From assembly GCA_021647905.1 (NCBI GenBank), contig JAKITW010000017.1, positions 1 through 38,690 of the forward strand: a stretch of 38,690 bases of DNA. The letters run 5' to 3'. Both the position numbers and the translations under genes were made by a program. The notes under the pieces were generated by a model, which saw nothing but the letters and a program-made list of their open reading frames with translations, was not told the origin of the DNA and made no database searches. Source of the stretch: Desulfobacterales bacterium (lineage in GTDB: Bacteria; Desulfobacterota; Desulfobulbia; Desulfobulbales; BM004). Numbering within the stretch: position 1 is the first letter of the stretch; the number at the start of each line of letters is the position of its first letter. Shown here one piece after another: positions 1 through 10,024 of the stretch.

Positions 1-26
1 CGCGGCAGGCCGGATAACTGTAACGA

Positions 27-299
27 TTAGGTGCGGAGTTCGCCGCAGGTGAGAGACTTGCCGACCTGGATCAAATCCTTGCGCAGAAGGACGAGGGAGA
101 GGTGCGACCCGAGAACAAGATTGCTCTCAATATATTGATTTAAAAGAAAATATTTTTTCTCTTGACAGGGGGAATATAGGGTGTCCCCCTGTCCTTTACT
201 GGCCAGGCCACTTACAGCATCGGCATAGCTTTGCCTGGTACGTTCCGCATACCCGTGCAGTTGCATGTCCCCCATCATCCGTTTTCTCAAGTCTGTCAT
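27..299 (-). pseudogene. N-terminal fragment of a tyrosine recombinase (IS91-associated integrase)
   Basis: The first ~33 residues (MTDLRKRMMGDMQLHGYAER followed by TRQSYADAV) match the start of the SAM-like N-terminal domain of tyrosine recombinases that accompany IS91-type transposases. After that the homology stops, and the remaining ~55 residues, to the stop codon, resemble nothing I recognise and lack the catalytic domain. The start is well supported: AGGAGG lies at 306-311 on the minus strand, a few bases before ATG. A hairpin-forming inverted repeat (164-193) lies in the unrelated tail just beyond the break, as expected if foreign DNA replaced the rest of the gene. It is almost certainly not functional. 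It has the same direction as the recombinase C-terminal fragment at 4545-4844 but cannot be the other half of that gene, because the order on the minus strand is wrong. Confidence 0.7.
164..193. repeat. 10-bp perfect inverted repeat (hairpin)
   Basis: GACAGGGGGA at 164-173 is repeated inverted at 184-193 with a 10-nt loop. On the minus strand it is followed by an AAGAGAAAAAAT tract, not by a T run, so it is not an intrinsic terminator in that direction. On the plus strand a T-rich stretch precedes it. It sits at the point where recombinase homology is lost. Confidence 0.5.
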
Positions 300-308
300 G
301 ATACTCCT

Positions 309-347
309 CCTTTATGTAATGGTTAGTAAAAATGCCTTACATAAAGG
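309..347. repeat. 11-bp perfect inverted repeat overlapping the recombinase ribosome-binding site
   Basis: CCTTTATGTAA at 309-319 is repeated inverted as TTACATAAAGG at 337-347, separated by 17 nt. The near arm overlaps the AGGAGG (306-311) of the truncated recombinase gene on the minus strand. It could be an operator, the end of the mobile element, or an RNA hairpin that partly hides the ribosome-binding site. The sequence alone does not decide between these. Confidence 0.55.
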
Positions 348-373
348 ATATGACGAGTCAACCTGATGAGGGC

Positions 374-410
374 AAAAAAAAACAGGCAGCCCTCAGGGAT
401 TGCCTGTTTT
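374..410 (-). terminator. Intrinsic terminator (can act in both directions)
   Basis: A 10-bp stem (AAAACAGGCA at 379-388 with TGCCTGTTTT at 401-410) has a 12-nt loop. Read on the minus strand it ends in a run of nine T. Read on the plus strand it ends in four T. It lies downstream of katG on the minus strand and would stop katG read-through into the recombinase fragment. Confidence 0.75.
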
Positions 411-431
411 AATCTCTTTATTGCGTAGCCA

Positions 432-526
432 GGGGTTTAATACCCCGCCCCTTGGGGCGTTCAATGTTTTTAAAGATACCCCGTCCGCTTGCGGCGGGGT
501 AGTTCATTTCCCTACCGCGAAGCGGT
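432..526. repeat. Cluster of REP-like GC-rich hairpins
   Basis: Three stems follow closely: CGCCCC/GGGGCG at 446-459; TACCCCG at 477-483 with CGGGGTA at 495-501, extended by CCGC/GCGG inside to about 11 bp with one bulge; and ACCGC/GCGGT at 514-526. GTTCA or TTCAT follows hairpins 1 and 2. This pattern of palindromes is like REP elements or the ends of IS200/IS605-type elements. No transposase of that type is in the window. This covers most of the gene-free stretch 300-633, and I see no coding sequence there. Confidence 0.5.
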
Positions 527-633
527 TTAGTTCAACGAGCAGGTTCAGCGGCGGCGGAACGCCGTCCGCTGCAACCGATTATTAGCTGCCTACTCTTGCG
601 ACACTTTGCCAGAAGCGACTGAGAAGACCCATA

Positions 634-2853
<2,220 letters not shown>

Positions 2854-2876
2854 TTAAGATTTGTCTTTATCCAGCT

Positions 2877-2928
2877 AACACTTAGCGTTTTATCGGTCGT
2901 CCAACACTTAGCGTTTTATCGGTCGTCC
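2877..2928. repeat. Two perfect tandem copies of a 26-bp unit upstream of katG
   Basis: The unit beginning AACACTTAGCGTTTTATCGG occupies 2877-2902 and 2903-2928 without a mismatch. It lies 42 nt before the katG start, so it falls in the promoter or leader region. I see no clean -35/-10 pair there. It may be a duplicated operator or a by-product of element insertion. Confidence 0.6.
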
Positions 2929-3353
2929 CGCCCTGAAAATACCCCAGCCGAACAGTAACAGCCCTGACGGGTCGAAGGCTCTATGCGGCTGCAGTATCTT
3001 GCGGGATGAACGATAAAATGTTGTTGAACTGAGCCGTTTCGCGGCCCCGGCCTATGGGGTTTATATAGCGTGGGGAGGTCCGTAATAGCAAGTCGAAAGG
3101 TCTTCTGGTTGGTTTTCCTGGCGAAAATGTATTTCAACAGCGGTTTTCATGGGGGATTGGTTGCCGATTTTCGCTTGCTCTGGTTCATGTTGCAGTTTTT
3201 TTTATGCTGTTTTCCTTTTGGTTGACGCACTTCTGCTGTTGCGGCCTCGGCCGACAGCTCAGTTCGAAATCCCGATATGTCCTTTGTGGCCTTTCGCTAT
3301 GACGTATCCCGTAAGCGTTCACCAGCACCCCGTCTTCGCACGATCAGGCCGGC
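2929..3353. other. Gene-free stretch between katG and the IS91 transposase
   Basis: I recognise no gene here. Short open frames exist on both strands but lack ribosome-binding sites and recognisable motifs. The right part (from about 3300) probably holds the end of the IS91-type element, because a 15-bp motif found in the 3' end of the transposase gene recurs inverted at 3311-3325. Confidence 0.4.
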
Positions 3354-3464
3354 TCACATAGGCATACTATGGATTCGCCGGCCTGCTTGCACGAATCCGT
3401 GGCACTGGTAAACGCTTACAGGATGGTGGTTTCCGTAAATCTGTAGCCCCTGGTGAACGGTTAC
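3311..3464. repeat. 15-bp motif in three copies at the 3' end of the IS91 element
   Basis: CTGGTAAACGCTTAC at 3405-3419 and CTGGTGAACGGTTAC at 3450-3464 are direct copies. The reverse complement, GTAAGCGTTCACCAG, is at 3311-3325. IS91 transposases recognise a structured origin end downstream of their own gene, which is where these copies lie. That link is an inference from position. Confidence 0.45.
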
Positions 3465-4533
3465 CGTATCCCGATAAAACGGCGACGGCAGGCGGGCTAC
3501 CACCAGGATTTTGCCCTTGCCGCAACGGGGACACCGGGCGATGTCCATTCCCGTCACCCGCAGCATGGTTTCGCGGGTAGTTTCCTTTTTGACTTCCGGC
3601 GGCGTCATCAGTGGGTCGATGATTTGTCGGATGTGGGCGACCGCCTTCTTTTTTCGGGTGTGTGAGAGAAAACCGAAATAGCGGATTTTGGTAAAGCCGT
3701 TCGGCAGCACGTGGAGGAGAAAGCGGCGGATGAATTCCTCGGCGTCGAGAGTCATGGTTCTATTCACGTTGCCGTGCCGCCGGTCCTTATAAGCGAAGCT
3801 CACCTGTCCGTCGTCGATGGAGCGCAAGCGGTGGTTGGCGATGGCCACTCGGTGCGTGTACCGGGAAAGATACTCCAGGACCTGCTCAGGACCGGCAAAG
3901 GGGCGCTTGGCGTAAGCGAGCCATTTCTTTTTGCTTGCCTTGGCAAGTACCGTCTCGAACTGACCGGGGTCCCAGTCCGCAGGCAAAGCCAGTTCGCCTT
4001 TCCCATGCAATACCTGTAATTGCTCCAGGTAGCGTTTTTTAAAACAGGCGGCCAGCGAGGTGATCCTGAAAAGATAGTTTTTCCGTGCGCAGGTCCAGCG
4101 GTCACCGTCTTGCGAAAGCGCTCCGGCCGGAATCAGGCAGTGCAGATGAAAATGATCGATCAGGGTCTGGCTCCAGGTGTGCAGCACGGCGATGAACCCG
4201 AGCTGCCCGTTCAGACGCCATTTGGGGTCGGCGCCAAAGCTCTGCAGGGTATGGTTGACTGCGGTGAAGAGCAGGCCAAGGCAACTTTTTCGATTGTGGA
4301 GCACCAGAGGGTTAAGCAAATGCGGCAGGGTGAAGACAAGATGAAAGTAGCCGCAGGGCAGAAGCTCCGCCTTGCGGGCGACAAGCCACTGCTCCTTGAC
4401 GAGGCTCTGGCATTTCGGACAATGACGGTTACGGCAGGAGTTGTAGGCGATTCTGGTGTGGCCGCAGGCGTCGCAGGCTTCGACATGGCCGCCCAAGGCG
4501 GCGGTGCGGCAATAAAGAATATGACGCGTGCAT
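3354..4533 (-). pseudogene. IS91-family (HUH rolling-circle) transposase, frameshifted at its start
   Basis: The reading frame from about 4520 to 3354 shows the family's marks in order: a zinc-binding segment (CDACG, then CRNRHCPKCQ), the metal-binding HUH motif in HFHLHCLIPAG (about 115-125 counted from a TTG at 4496), and the catalytic tyrosine region YLSRYTHRV (about 209-217). A second CPRCGKG cysteine pair lies near the C terminus. The conserved stretch CRTAALGG begins upstream of the TTG, so 4496 is not the true start. The good start, AGGAGG at 4539-4544 and ATG at 4531-4533, opens a different frame that ends soon after. Removing one T after the first three codons (ATG CAC GCG) would join the two frames. 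The ~40 residues usual before that point are also missing. It is probably inactive. Confidence 0.75.
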
Positions 4534-4538
4534 AGCGC

Positions 4539-4544
4539 CCTCCT
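4539..4544 (-). promoter_or_regulatory. Perfect Shine-Dalgarno between recombinase stop and transposase ATG
   Basis: AGGAGG on the minus strand lies directly after the recombinase stop codon (4545-4547) and 5 nt before ATG at 4531-4533. It is the best start signal for the transposase, yet its ATG is out of frame with the conserved protein, which points to a recent frameshift. Confidence 0.6.
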
Positions 4545-4844
4545 CTACTGATCGAGGAGGCTCTTGATGGAGGCGAAGTGATCGGGAGTAATATGCAGAT
4601 ATCTGATCGTGGTCCTGATGTCGGAATGGCCGAGCAGACGCTGGAGTACGAAGATGTCGGTGCCCTGTTGAAGCTGATGGGTGGCAAAGCAGTGACGCAG
4701 GGTATGAATACCTCTGCCCTTGGTCAAGCCGGCTTTTTTTTTGCGGTGTAATAGATGCGCTGAGCAGTGCCGACAGACATCCAGTTGGACGTGCAGGTTC
4801 AGCCAGAACTCAGGGCCGGTCTGCAGGGCTTCCCCCCAGGTCAA
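4545..4844 (-). pseudogene. C-terminal fragment of a tyrosine recombinase
   Basis: From about residue 29 to the end (GRGIHTLRHCFATHQ, LLGHSDIRTT, RYLHI) it carries the second half of the tyrosine recombinase catalytic site: His-x-x-Arg, the LGH histidine and the nucleophile tyrosine. The first catalytic arginine and the whole N-terminal core-binding domain are missing. The first ~28 residues and the DNA upstream do not resemble the family. It sits 11 nt before the transposase ATG and would have been co-translated with it. It cannot catalyse strand exchange alone. Confidence 0.75.
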
Positions 4845-4940
4845 GGGCGGAATTGGAGGTAAGCGTGGGCCCGGATGCGGCGGTGTTGCTGAATGGCTAC
4901 GAAAATTCCGATGCGGGTTTATGCGGAGACATGGTCATGA

Positions 4941-4946
4941 TATAAT
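4941..4946 (+). promoter_or_regulatory. Possible -10 box for the phosphatase gene
   Basis: A perfect TATAAT lies 69 nt upstream of the gene at 5015. The matching -35 position has no good hexamer (TTTATG), so this is a weak call. Confidence 0.35.
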
Positions 4947-5014
4947 GCGGGTTCCGCCGGCCGGGGCCTTGTTCCCGATCCGGAGGTAATCAGTGAAAAA
5001 CGAGAGGATTATAG

Positions 5015-5674
5015 ATGTCCGTCATCCGTGCCATTGTTTTTGACCTTGACGGGACCCTGATCGACTCGGTCCGGGACCTGGCCGCGAGCGTCAACCATAC
5101 CCTGGGCCGCCTGGGTCTTGCCGGGCGTAGCGAGGAAGAGGTCGGAACCATGATCGGCGACGGGGCCCGGAAACTCCTGACCCGGGCCCTGGGTCCGGGC
5201 CGGGAGAAATTGCTCGACCAGGCCCTTTCCCTGTTCCTGGACCATTACGGCCGCCACTGCACCGAGCATACCGTACTCCTGGACGGGGCAATCCCCATGC
5301 TTGAGGAGTTGGGCCGGACCAGAAAACTCGGGGTGCTCACCAACAAGCCCCACCACCTGAGCGAACAGATATTAACATCCCTCAGGGTCCGCTGTTTTTT
5401 CAGCGAGGTAATAGGCGGCGACAGCCTGGGAGTTAAAAAACCGGACCCGGCCGGGCTCCTGCACCTGGCCGCTATCTGGAGTTTAACCCCGGCCGAAATC
5501 CTGATGGTGGGCGATCATGCAACCGACATCGCCACCGGCCATGCGGCCGGATCTCCCGTGGTCTTTCTGGAAGGGAGTATCGGCGAGAGCCGGGGACTTA
5601 CCCCGGAGAGGACAATCCGTTCCCTGGTCGAACTCCCGGCCCTGGCAGCGGAGTTGCAATCCCGCCCGACCTGA
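5015..5674 (+). CDS. gph: HAD-superfamily phosphatase, probably phosphoglycolate phosphatase
   Basis: At 219 residues it is of normal length for the Gph/PGP group. All four HAD motifs are visible: the nucleophile aspartates in DLDGTLIDS (10-18), the motif II threonine in LTNKP, the lysine in KKPDP, and the acidic motif in VGDHATDI. An alpha-helical cap lies between motifs I and II. The likely substrate is 2-phosphoglycolate, from DNA repair or oxygenase activity. Related HAD enzymes (pyrophosphatase PpaX, beta-phosphoglucomutase) cannot be excluded by motifs alone. GAGAGG upstream supports the start. The gene is alone on the plus strand and converges with the protease gene at 5748. Confidence 0.85.
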   Translation: MSVIRAIVFDLDGTLIDSVRDLAASVNHTLGRLGLAGRSEEEVGTMIGDGARKLLTRALGPGREKLLDQALSLFLDHYGRHCTEHTVLLDGAIPMLEELGRTRKLGVLTNKPHHLSEQILTSLRVRCFFSEVIGGDSLGVKKPDPAGLLHLAAIWSLTPAEILMVGDHATDIATGHAAGSPVVFLEGSIGESRGLTPERTIRSLVELPALAAELQSRPT

Positions 5675-5747
5675 TCCGGCCGCAACCGACCAGGGCTAGG
5701 TACCAGGCAGGCCGGATTTATAAGGTTCACCGTCCTTACGCGCCGCG

Positions 5748-7178
5748 CTATTCCTTTTCCAGCTTCTTGATCTTGACAAGCCAGGCCTCGGCCTTGGCGC
5801 GCAGACCGTTGTTGGCCGGCAACTCCTTGATGGCGCGCTTAAGCTGGGTCTTGGCCTGCTCGGCCTGGCCGCTGTACCAGTGGTACATCCCCAGATAATA
5901 GGCCCCGGCGCCCGGTTCGCCCACCTTGGTTTCAAGCTTGCCCAACTCGAAATAGAGCTTGGTATAATCCGGCAGCGCCGCCAGCAGATCCTCATACATC
6001 CTGAGCGCCTGCAACCGATGACCGGTCTGCTGCAGGGTCCGGGCCAGATAATAGGCGGCATAGCCATTGTCAGGCTCAGCAGCCAGGGTCTCCTCAAACA
6101 GCCCGCGGGCCTCCTGAAAGCGGCCGGAGTCGAAATAGAGCACCCCGAGATCGGTCTTGAGCATCGCCTTGTCCGGAAACCGGACCTGGACCGCCTTTAA
6201 CTCCGCCTCGGCCCGGTCGTATCTGGCCTGCTGTTGATAGACCAGGGCCAGACCGTACCGGGCCATCCCCTTTTCCGCTTCCGAGGCGGAAGCATCGGCC
6301 ACCATCCGCGAATAACGGGGCAACAACGCCTCCGGTCCCATGGTCAGGCTGAGTACCCGGGCCTTGATCCGTTGAAAGGCGAACTCGTCCACTGTCCGGT
6401 ACTTCTTCTTCGGCCCGAAAAGAATCATATCCTGCACATAGCCGATGCGCTTGCCCGGCTCGGGATGGGAGAGAAGATAGGGGGGAAGGTTGGCGCTCCG
6501 GAAACGGGATATCCGCCGCATTTCACGCAGCATATCCACCATGGCCTGCGGGTCCCGGCCCTCCTCCTGCATCCATTTAAAGGCCAACCGGTCCGCCTCC
6601 TCCTCGTCCCGGCGGCTGAACTTGAGTCCCATGGCCGCGTTCGCCGCCATGGAACCGGTGATCAGGGCCTCGCCCAGCGGACCGGCGCCCATGGCGATCC
6701 CGGCAATCATCAGGGCAACGGACCCGGCGGTCATCTTCTCGGCTTTATCAATCTGGCCGGCGATATGCCGGCTGGCCGCATGGGCCACCTCATGGGCCAG
6801 AACGCTGACCAGCTCGTTTTCACGGGAAATCGCTTCGATCAGCCCGGAGTGGATGAAGATCAGCCCGGAGGGCGCGGCAAAGGCGTTCAGCTCCCGGTTG
6901 CTGATCACAAAAAAATGGTAGTTAAAAAACTGCGGCCCCAGGGGCGCCAGCAGTTCGCGGCCCAGGCCGGAGACATACTGGCTGATGTCCGGGTCGTCGA
7001 GCAGGGTGAACTCCTTGCGGACAATACTCAAAAGCCGCTCGCCCACCTCCCGTTCCTCACCCACGGAAAAGGCGGCCGCGGCGATCCCCGGTCCGGACAT
7101 GACCCCGAGGCTGCCGCTGAAACAGCAGAGTATTATTATAGAGACGATCCGGAACCAGCAGGAAAACCGTGATTTCAT
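5748..7178 (-). CDS. Periplasmic M48 zinc metalloprotease with TPR repeats (BepA/YfgC-like)
   Basis: The 476-residue protein starts with a signal peptide (hydrophobic residues 10-26, Ala-rich cleavage region near 33-36), so it acts in the periplasm. The zinc site is HEVAH (129-133), with the third ligand in the EEEAD segment (about 192). A TPR region fills residues ~290-470. BepA-type proteases survey outer-membrane protein assembly, including LptD. That role is inferred here. A longer open frame reaches 7445, but the start at 7178 is preferred: AAGGA precedes it, it gives the signal peptide, and its ATG overlaps the stop of oleD (ATGA). This overlap implies coupled translation with the ole genes. 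Loose partners such as LoiP cannot be excluded. Confidence 0.88.
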   Translation of the reverse strand: MKSRFSCWFRIVSIIILCCFSGSLGVMSGPGIAAAAFSVGEEREVGERLLSIVRKEFTLLDDPDISQYVSGLGRELLAPLGPQFFNYHFFVISNRELNAFAAPSGLIFIHSGLIEAISRENELVSVLAHEVAHAASRHIAGQIDKAEKMTAGSVALMIAGIAMGAGPLGEALITGSMAANAAMGLKFSRRDEEEADRLAFKWMQEEGRDPQAMVDMLREMRRISRFRSANLPPYLLSHPEPGKRIGYVQDMILFGPKKKYRTVDEFAFQRIKARVLSLTMGPEALLPRYSRMVADASASEAEKGMARYGLALVYQQQARYDRAEAELKAVQVRFPDKAMLKTDLGVLYFDSGRFQEARGLFEETLAAEPDNGYAAYYLARTLQQTGHRLQALRMYEDLLAALPDYTKLYFELGKLETKVGEPGAGAYYLGMYHWYSGQAEQAKTQLKRAIKELPANNGLRAKAEAWLVKIKKLEKE

Positions 7179-8179
7179 TCCTTGATAACTCCTTGTTGTC
7201 TCAGCCGGTCGATCAACCGGTCCATCCCCTCGGCAGTGGAGATCCGCGGCACATACCCCAGATCTTCCCTCGCCCGCCGGATGGAGAACCAGTGCGACTT
7301 GGCCAGTTGCCGGGCAAGGAAACGGGTCATCCGCGGCTCCTCGCCCCGGCCGAGCAGGCGGCTGTATCCTTCGAGCAGGGCGCCGATGCAGTAGGCGGCC
7401 CCAAAGCTTATCCCCCGTGTAACCGGCGGGATGCCGGTCCGGCAAAACAACTCGTTGATCCAGTCCCAGAGATTCACCGGCTCGCCCTGGGAGATAAAAT
7501 AGGCACGACCGGCGGCAGTGGCAATGGAGCGCAGATTATCCGCGGCCAGCAGATGGGCCTGGGCCACGTTCTCCACATAGGAGATATCCACCAGGTTGCG
7601 GCCGTCCCCGACCCGGCGGAGCAGGCCCCGCCGGCCCCGGTCCAGCAGGCGGGGGACCAGGTGCGGATCGCCCGGCCCCCAGATCAGGTGCGGCCTGAGC
7701 GCGCAGGTCCTGAGCCTGGCCTGGTCAATTCCAAGCACCCGTTGCTCGGCCATGGCCTTGGTCCGGGCATAATCACAGAGAAACCGTTCGGCAAGGGGCA
7801 GGGACTCGTCATGGCCGCTGATATCGTTACCAGCAAAGACCACGCTGGGGGTGGAGGTATATACCAGGGTCTTGACCCGGTTTGCCAGGCAGGCCCTGAT
7901 CACATTGTCGGTGCCGAGGATATTGATCTCCTCGTATTCCCAGCGCGGACCCCAGATCCCGGCCTTGGCAGCCACGTGAAACACGGTGTCAAACCCGGCG
8001 AATGTTTTGACCAGCAACCCCGGGTCCCTGATATCGCCGCTAAACGCCCGCACCCCGAGCTGTTCAACCTCGGGATAGCGTCCCCGGCCCAGCACCGCCA
8101 CCTCATCCCCACGATCCCGGAGCTGACGGACAATGGCCAGGCCGACAAAGCCGCCGCCGCCGGTGACCAGGGCCTTCAT
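7175..8179 (-). CDS. oleD: OleD-like 2-alkyl-3-oxoalkanoate reductase (SDR family)
   Basis: OleD reduces the 2-alkyl-3-keto acid made by OleA to a 2-alkyl-3-hydroxy acid with NADPH. The 334 residues show the extended short-chain dehydrogenase fold: the nucleotide-binding VTGGGGFVG (5-13), the catalytic pair Y137 and K141 in YARTKAMAEQ, and a Ser/Thr-rich stretch at 108-112 for the catalytic serine. By sequence alone it could be called a 3-beta-hydroxysteroid dehydrogenase-like epimerase. The ole assignment depends on its place between oleC, with which it overlaps by ATGA, and a coupled protease gene, and on oleB further upstream. Confidence 0.85.
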   Translation of the reverse strand: MKALVTGGGGFVGLAIVRQLRDRGDEVAVLGRGRYPEVEQLGVRAFSGDIRDPGLLVKTFAGFDTVFHVAAKAGIWGPRWEYEEINILGTDNVIRACLANRVKTLVYTSTPSVVFAGNDISGHDESLPLAERFLCDYARTKAMAEQRVLGIDQARLRTCALRPHLIWGPGDPHLVPRLLDRGRRGLLRRVGDGRNLVDISYVENVAQAHLLAADNLRSIATAAGRAYFISQGEPVNLWDWINELFCRTGIPPVTRGISFGAAYCIGALLEGYSRLLGRGEEPRMTRFLARQLAKSHWFSIRRAREDLGYVPRISTAEGMDRLIDRLRQQGVIKE

Positions 8180-9813
8180 AATGCCTGCCCCCGTATCCGG
8201 GCGGCGGCCCAGACCGCCAGTTTTTCGCGGAATATCTTGGCATTATGACGGATATCCACTGGAAAGGCGGGATGGACCAGAAAATCATCAATACCCCGGG
8301 TCAGGGGATTGGCCCCGGCCAGCTTCCGCAGTTCCTGCTCAAGCCGGGCCGGCCGCTTTTTGGAATCGTGCAACTCAACGATCAGCACCGGCACCTGGTG
8401 ACCGGCCGGGCCCAGCCCCACCAGGGCGGAACGGAACACCGCCGGATGCTCGTTAAAGATCGCTTCACAGCAGACGGTGTACAGGGTCTCAACCGGGGTC
8501 CGGACCCGGTGCGCCTTGCGGCCGCAGAACCAGAGCCTTCCCTGGTCGTCAAGATAACCGAGATCGCCGATCCGGTGCCAGGTTTCACCGTTATCACCAA
8601 TCTTGGCCAGTTGGTTCTCCTGATCGTTATGGTCATAGGCCCGGGTGACCACCGGCCCCTTGACCACGATCTCACCGATCTCGTCCACGGGCAGGGCCAT
8701 TGATTCGTCCCATTCCCGGATCGGACCGTTGCACACCGGGATGACCCGGATGGTGATCCCGGGCAGGGGCCGGCCCACGCAGGTGCCGGCGCCGGTCCTG
8801 GTTTTTTCCCAGGTATGGTCTAAAATCTCGCTGCCGGTGATGGAGGCGATGGGCAGACACTCGGTGGCCCCGTAAGGGGTATGGACCTCGCCATCTTCAG
8901 CCATGATCGCCCGCACCCGCCCGATCAACTCACCGGATACCGGCGCCCCGGCCATGAGGATCTTTTTCAGCGAGTCCAGCCGGATGTTCTGCTCAAGACA
9001 GTAACGGCTGACCACGTTCCACAGGGCCGGCGAGCCAAAGGAGTAGGTAGCCCGGTATTCCCGGATGGAGCGGATAAAACGGACCGGATCCACCCGGGCC
9101 GGCCGGGTGGGATCCATGTCCGGCACCACCACCGTGGCCCCCAGGGCAATGGAAAAAAGGGCGAACAGCGGGAAGACCGGCTGGTCGATATCAGCGGCGT
9201 TGATTCCGTAATACTCCTGGATCAGCCGGAGCTGGGCGGCAAAGACGCCGTGCGGGTAGCACACCCCCTTGGGCGGCCCGGTGCTGCCGGTGGTGAACAG
9301 GATCGCGGCCGGATCGTCCTGGTCCCGCATCAGCGCGGCAAAGGGCGCCGCTGCTGGTCCCAATCTGTCCGCGGTAAAGGACCGGCCGAACAGACCGCAG
9401 GAGTTGCCCACGCAGATACTGGTGCGCACGGTGGCAAAGGGGGCCGGGAACAGGGTCTTGAACAAGTGGGCCCTGGGAATCCCCACGAACACGGTGGGCG
9501 CCACCCGGGCCACGCAGCGGCGCAGATTTTTATAGCCCATGCCGGGATCAATGAGGATGATCACCGCGCCGAGCTTGAACAGGGCAAAGGTCAGGGCGAT
9601 AAACTCAAGGGACGGCTTGACCATCAGCAGGACCCGGTCCTGCTGGCTCACCCCCCGCTCCTTGAGGGCCAGGGCAAAACCGTCCGCTATCCGGTCCAGT
9701 TCCGCGAATGTCCAGCTCCGCGGTTGCCGGCCGGCCGGCATTACCAGGGCAATGCGCTCCGGATACCGGCGGGCGGTCTCGGACAGGGACTGGGCGATGT
9801 TGCAGTTCAGCAT
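8176..9813 (-). CDS. oleC: OleC-like beta-lactone synthetase (AMP-forming ligase superfamily)
   Basis: OleC activates the beta-hydroxy acid from OleD with ATP and closes it to a beta-lactone. The 545 residues show the adenylate-forming motifs: the phosphate-binding loop TTGSTGPPKG (174-183), YGATE (314-318), and the hinge region IGDLGYLDDQG followed by FCGRKAHRV (from about 415). The GRKAHRV hinge and the absence of any acyl-carrier or CoA-pathway neighbour fit OleC better than a fatty acyl-CoA ligase. The ATG at 9813 has no clear ribosome-binding site. The gene overlaps oleD by 4 nt. Upstream are an AAATGTG-type short repeat and the 105-bp element, which separate it from oleB. Confidence 0.88.
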   Translation of the reverse strand: MLNCNIAQSLSETARRYPERIALVMPAGRQPRSWTFAELDRIADGFALALKERGVSQQDRVLLMVKPSLEFIALTFALFKLGAVIILIDPGMGYKNLRRCVARVAPTVFVGIPRAHLFKTLFPAPFATVRTSICVGNSCGLFGRSFTADRLGPAAAPFAALMRDQDDPAAILFTTGSTGPPKGVCYPHGVFAAQLRLIQEYYGINAADIDQPVFPLFALFSIALGATVVVPDMDPTRPARVDPVRFIRSIREYRATYSFGSPALWNVVSRYCLEQNIRLDSLKKILMAGAPVSGELIGRVRAIMAEDGEVHTPYGATECLPIASITGSEILDHTWEKTRTGAGTCVGRPLPGITIRVIPVCNGPIREWDESMALPVDEIGEIVVKGPVVTRAYDHNDQENQLAKIGDNGETWHRIGDLGYLDDQGRLWFCGRKAHRVRTPVETLYTVCCEAIFNEHPAVFRSALVGLGPAGHQVPVLIVELHDSKKRPARLEQELRKLAGANPLTRGIDDFLVHPAFPVDIRHNAKIFREKLAVWAAARIRGQAL

Positions 9814-9820
9814 ACGTCAG

Positions 9821-9846
9821 AAATGTAAAGTGTGAAATGTAAAATG
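9821..9846. repeat. AT-rich short tandem repeat (two 14-bp units, heptamer-based)
   Basis: AAATGTAAAGTGTG at 9821-9834 is followed by AAATGTAAAATGTG from 9835. A related stretch, TGTGAAATGCAAAA, resumes right after the 105-bp element at 9952-9965 and matches TGTGAAATGTAAAA at 9831-9844 in 13 of 14 positions. The element therefore appears to be inserted in, or flanked by, this short repeat. Confidence 0.6.
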
Positions 9847-9951
9847 TGTCGGTCTCGCAACAACCCGCTCGACGGATGTGATTCGTCTTGTAACTTGTTG
9901 ATTTTATTGGGTGGCATTTGAAGCCTTTCGGGTTGTTACGAGTTCATCAAA
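9847..9951. repeat. 105-bp dispersed palindromic repeat, copy 1 (between oleB and oleC)
   Basis: The element starts TGTCGGTCTCGCAACAACCC and ends with CGGGTTGTTACGAG plus a short tail, so its two ends form an imperfect inverted repeat around CTCGYAACAACCCG. It equals the reverse complement of 13391-13495 at 104 of 105 positions. It holds no coding sequence. The near-identical copies suggest recent movement or conversion; a REP/MITE-type element is the likely class. Confidence 0.85.
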
Positions 9952-10024
9952 TGTGAAATGCAAAAAACAGCGCACGCCTGTATGAGGATACTATCAAGGC
10001 TCCAGGCTCCGCTTAACCAACCGG

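Larger units (their letters stand above)
3311..4844 (-). mobile_element. Decayed IS91-family element (recombinase 3' end plus transposase)
   Basis: On the minus strand the element reads: recombinase C-terminal part, stop codon, AGGAGG, transposase, repeated 15-bp motif. A tyrosine recombinase followed by an HUH transposase is a known layout for part of the IS91 family. The recombinase has lost its N-terminal half and the transposase start is frameshifted, so the copy is probably immobile by itself. Its outer limits cannot be fixed, because IS91 elements lack long terminal inverted repeats and do not duplicate their target. Confidence 0.65.

Noticed and set aside
400-585. 61-codon plus-strand frame over the hairpin cluster
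   Set aside because: It consists of REP-like palindromes; no start signal.
2916-3137. 73-codon minus-strand frame upstream of katG
   Set aside because: No ribosome-binding site, no recognisable motif, and its end runs into the tandem 26-bp repeat.
9847-9951. Integron attC site
   Set aside because: AACAACCCG/CGGGTTGTT recalls an attC core, but the expected paired simple sites and an integron integrase are absent, and the recombinase remnants are of the IS91-associated type.
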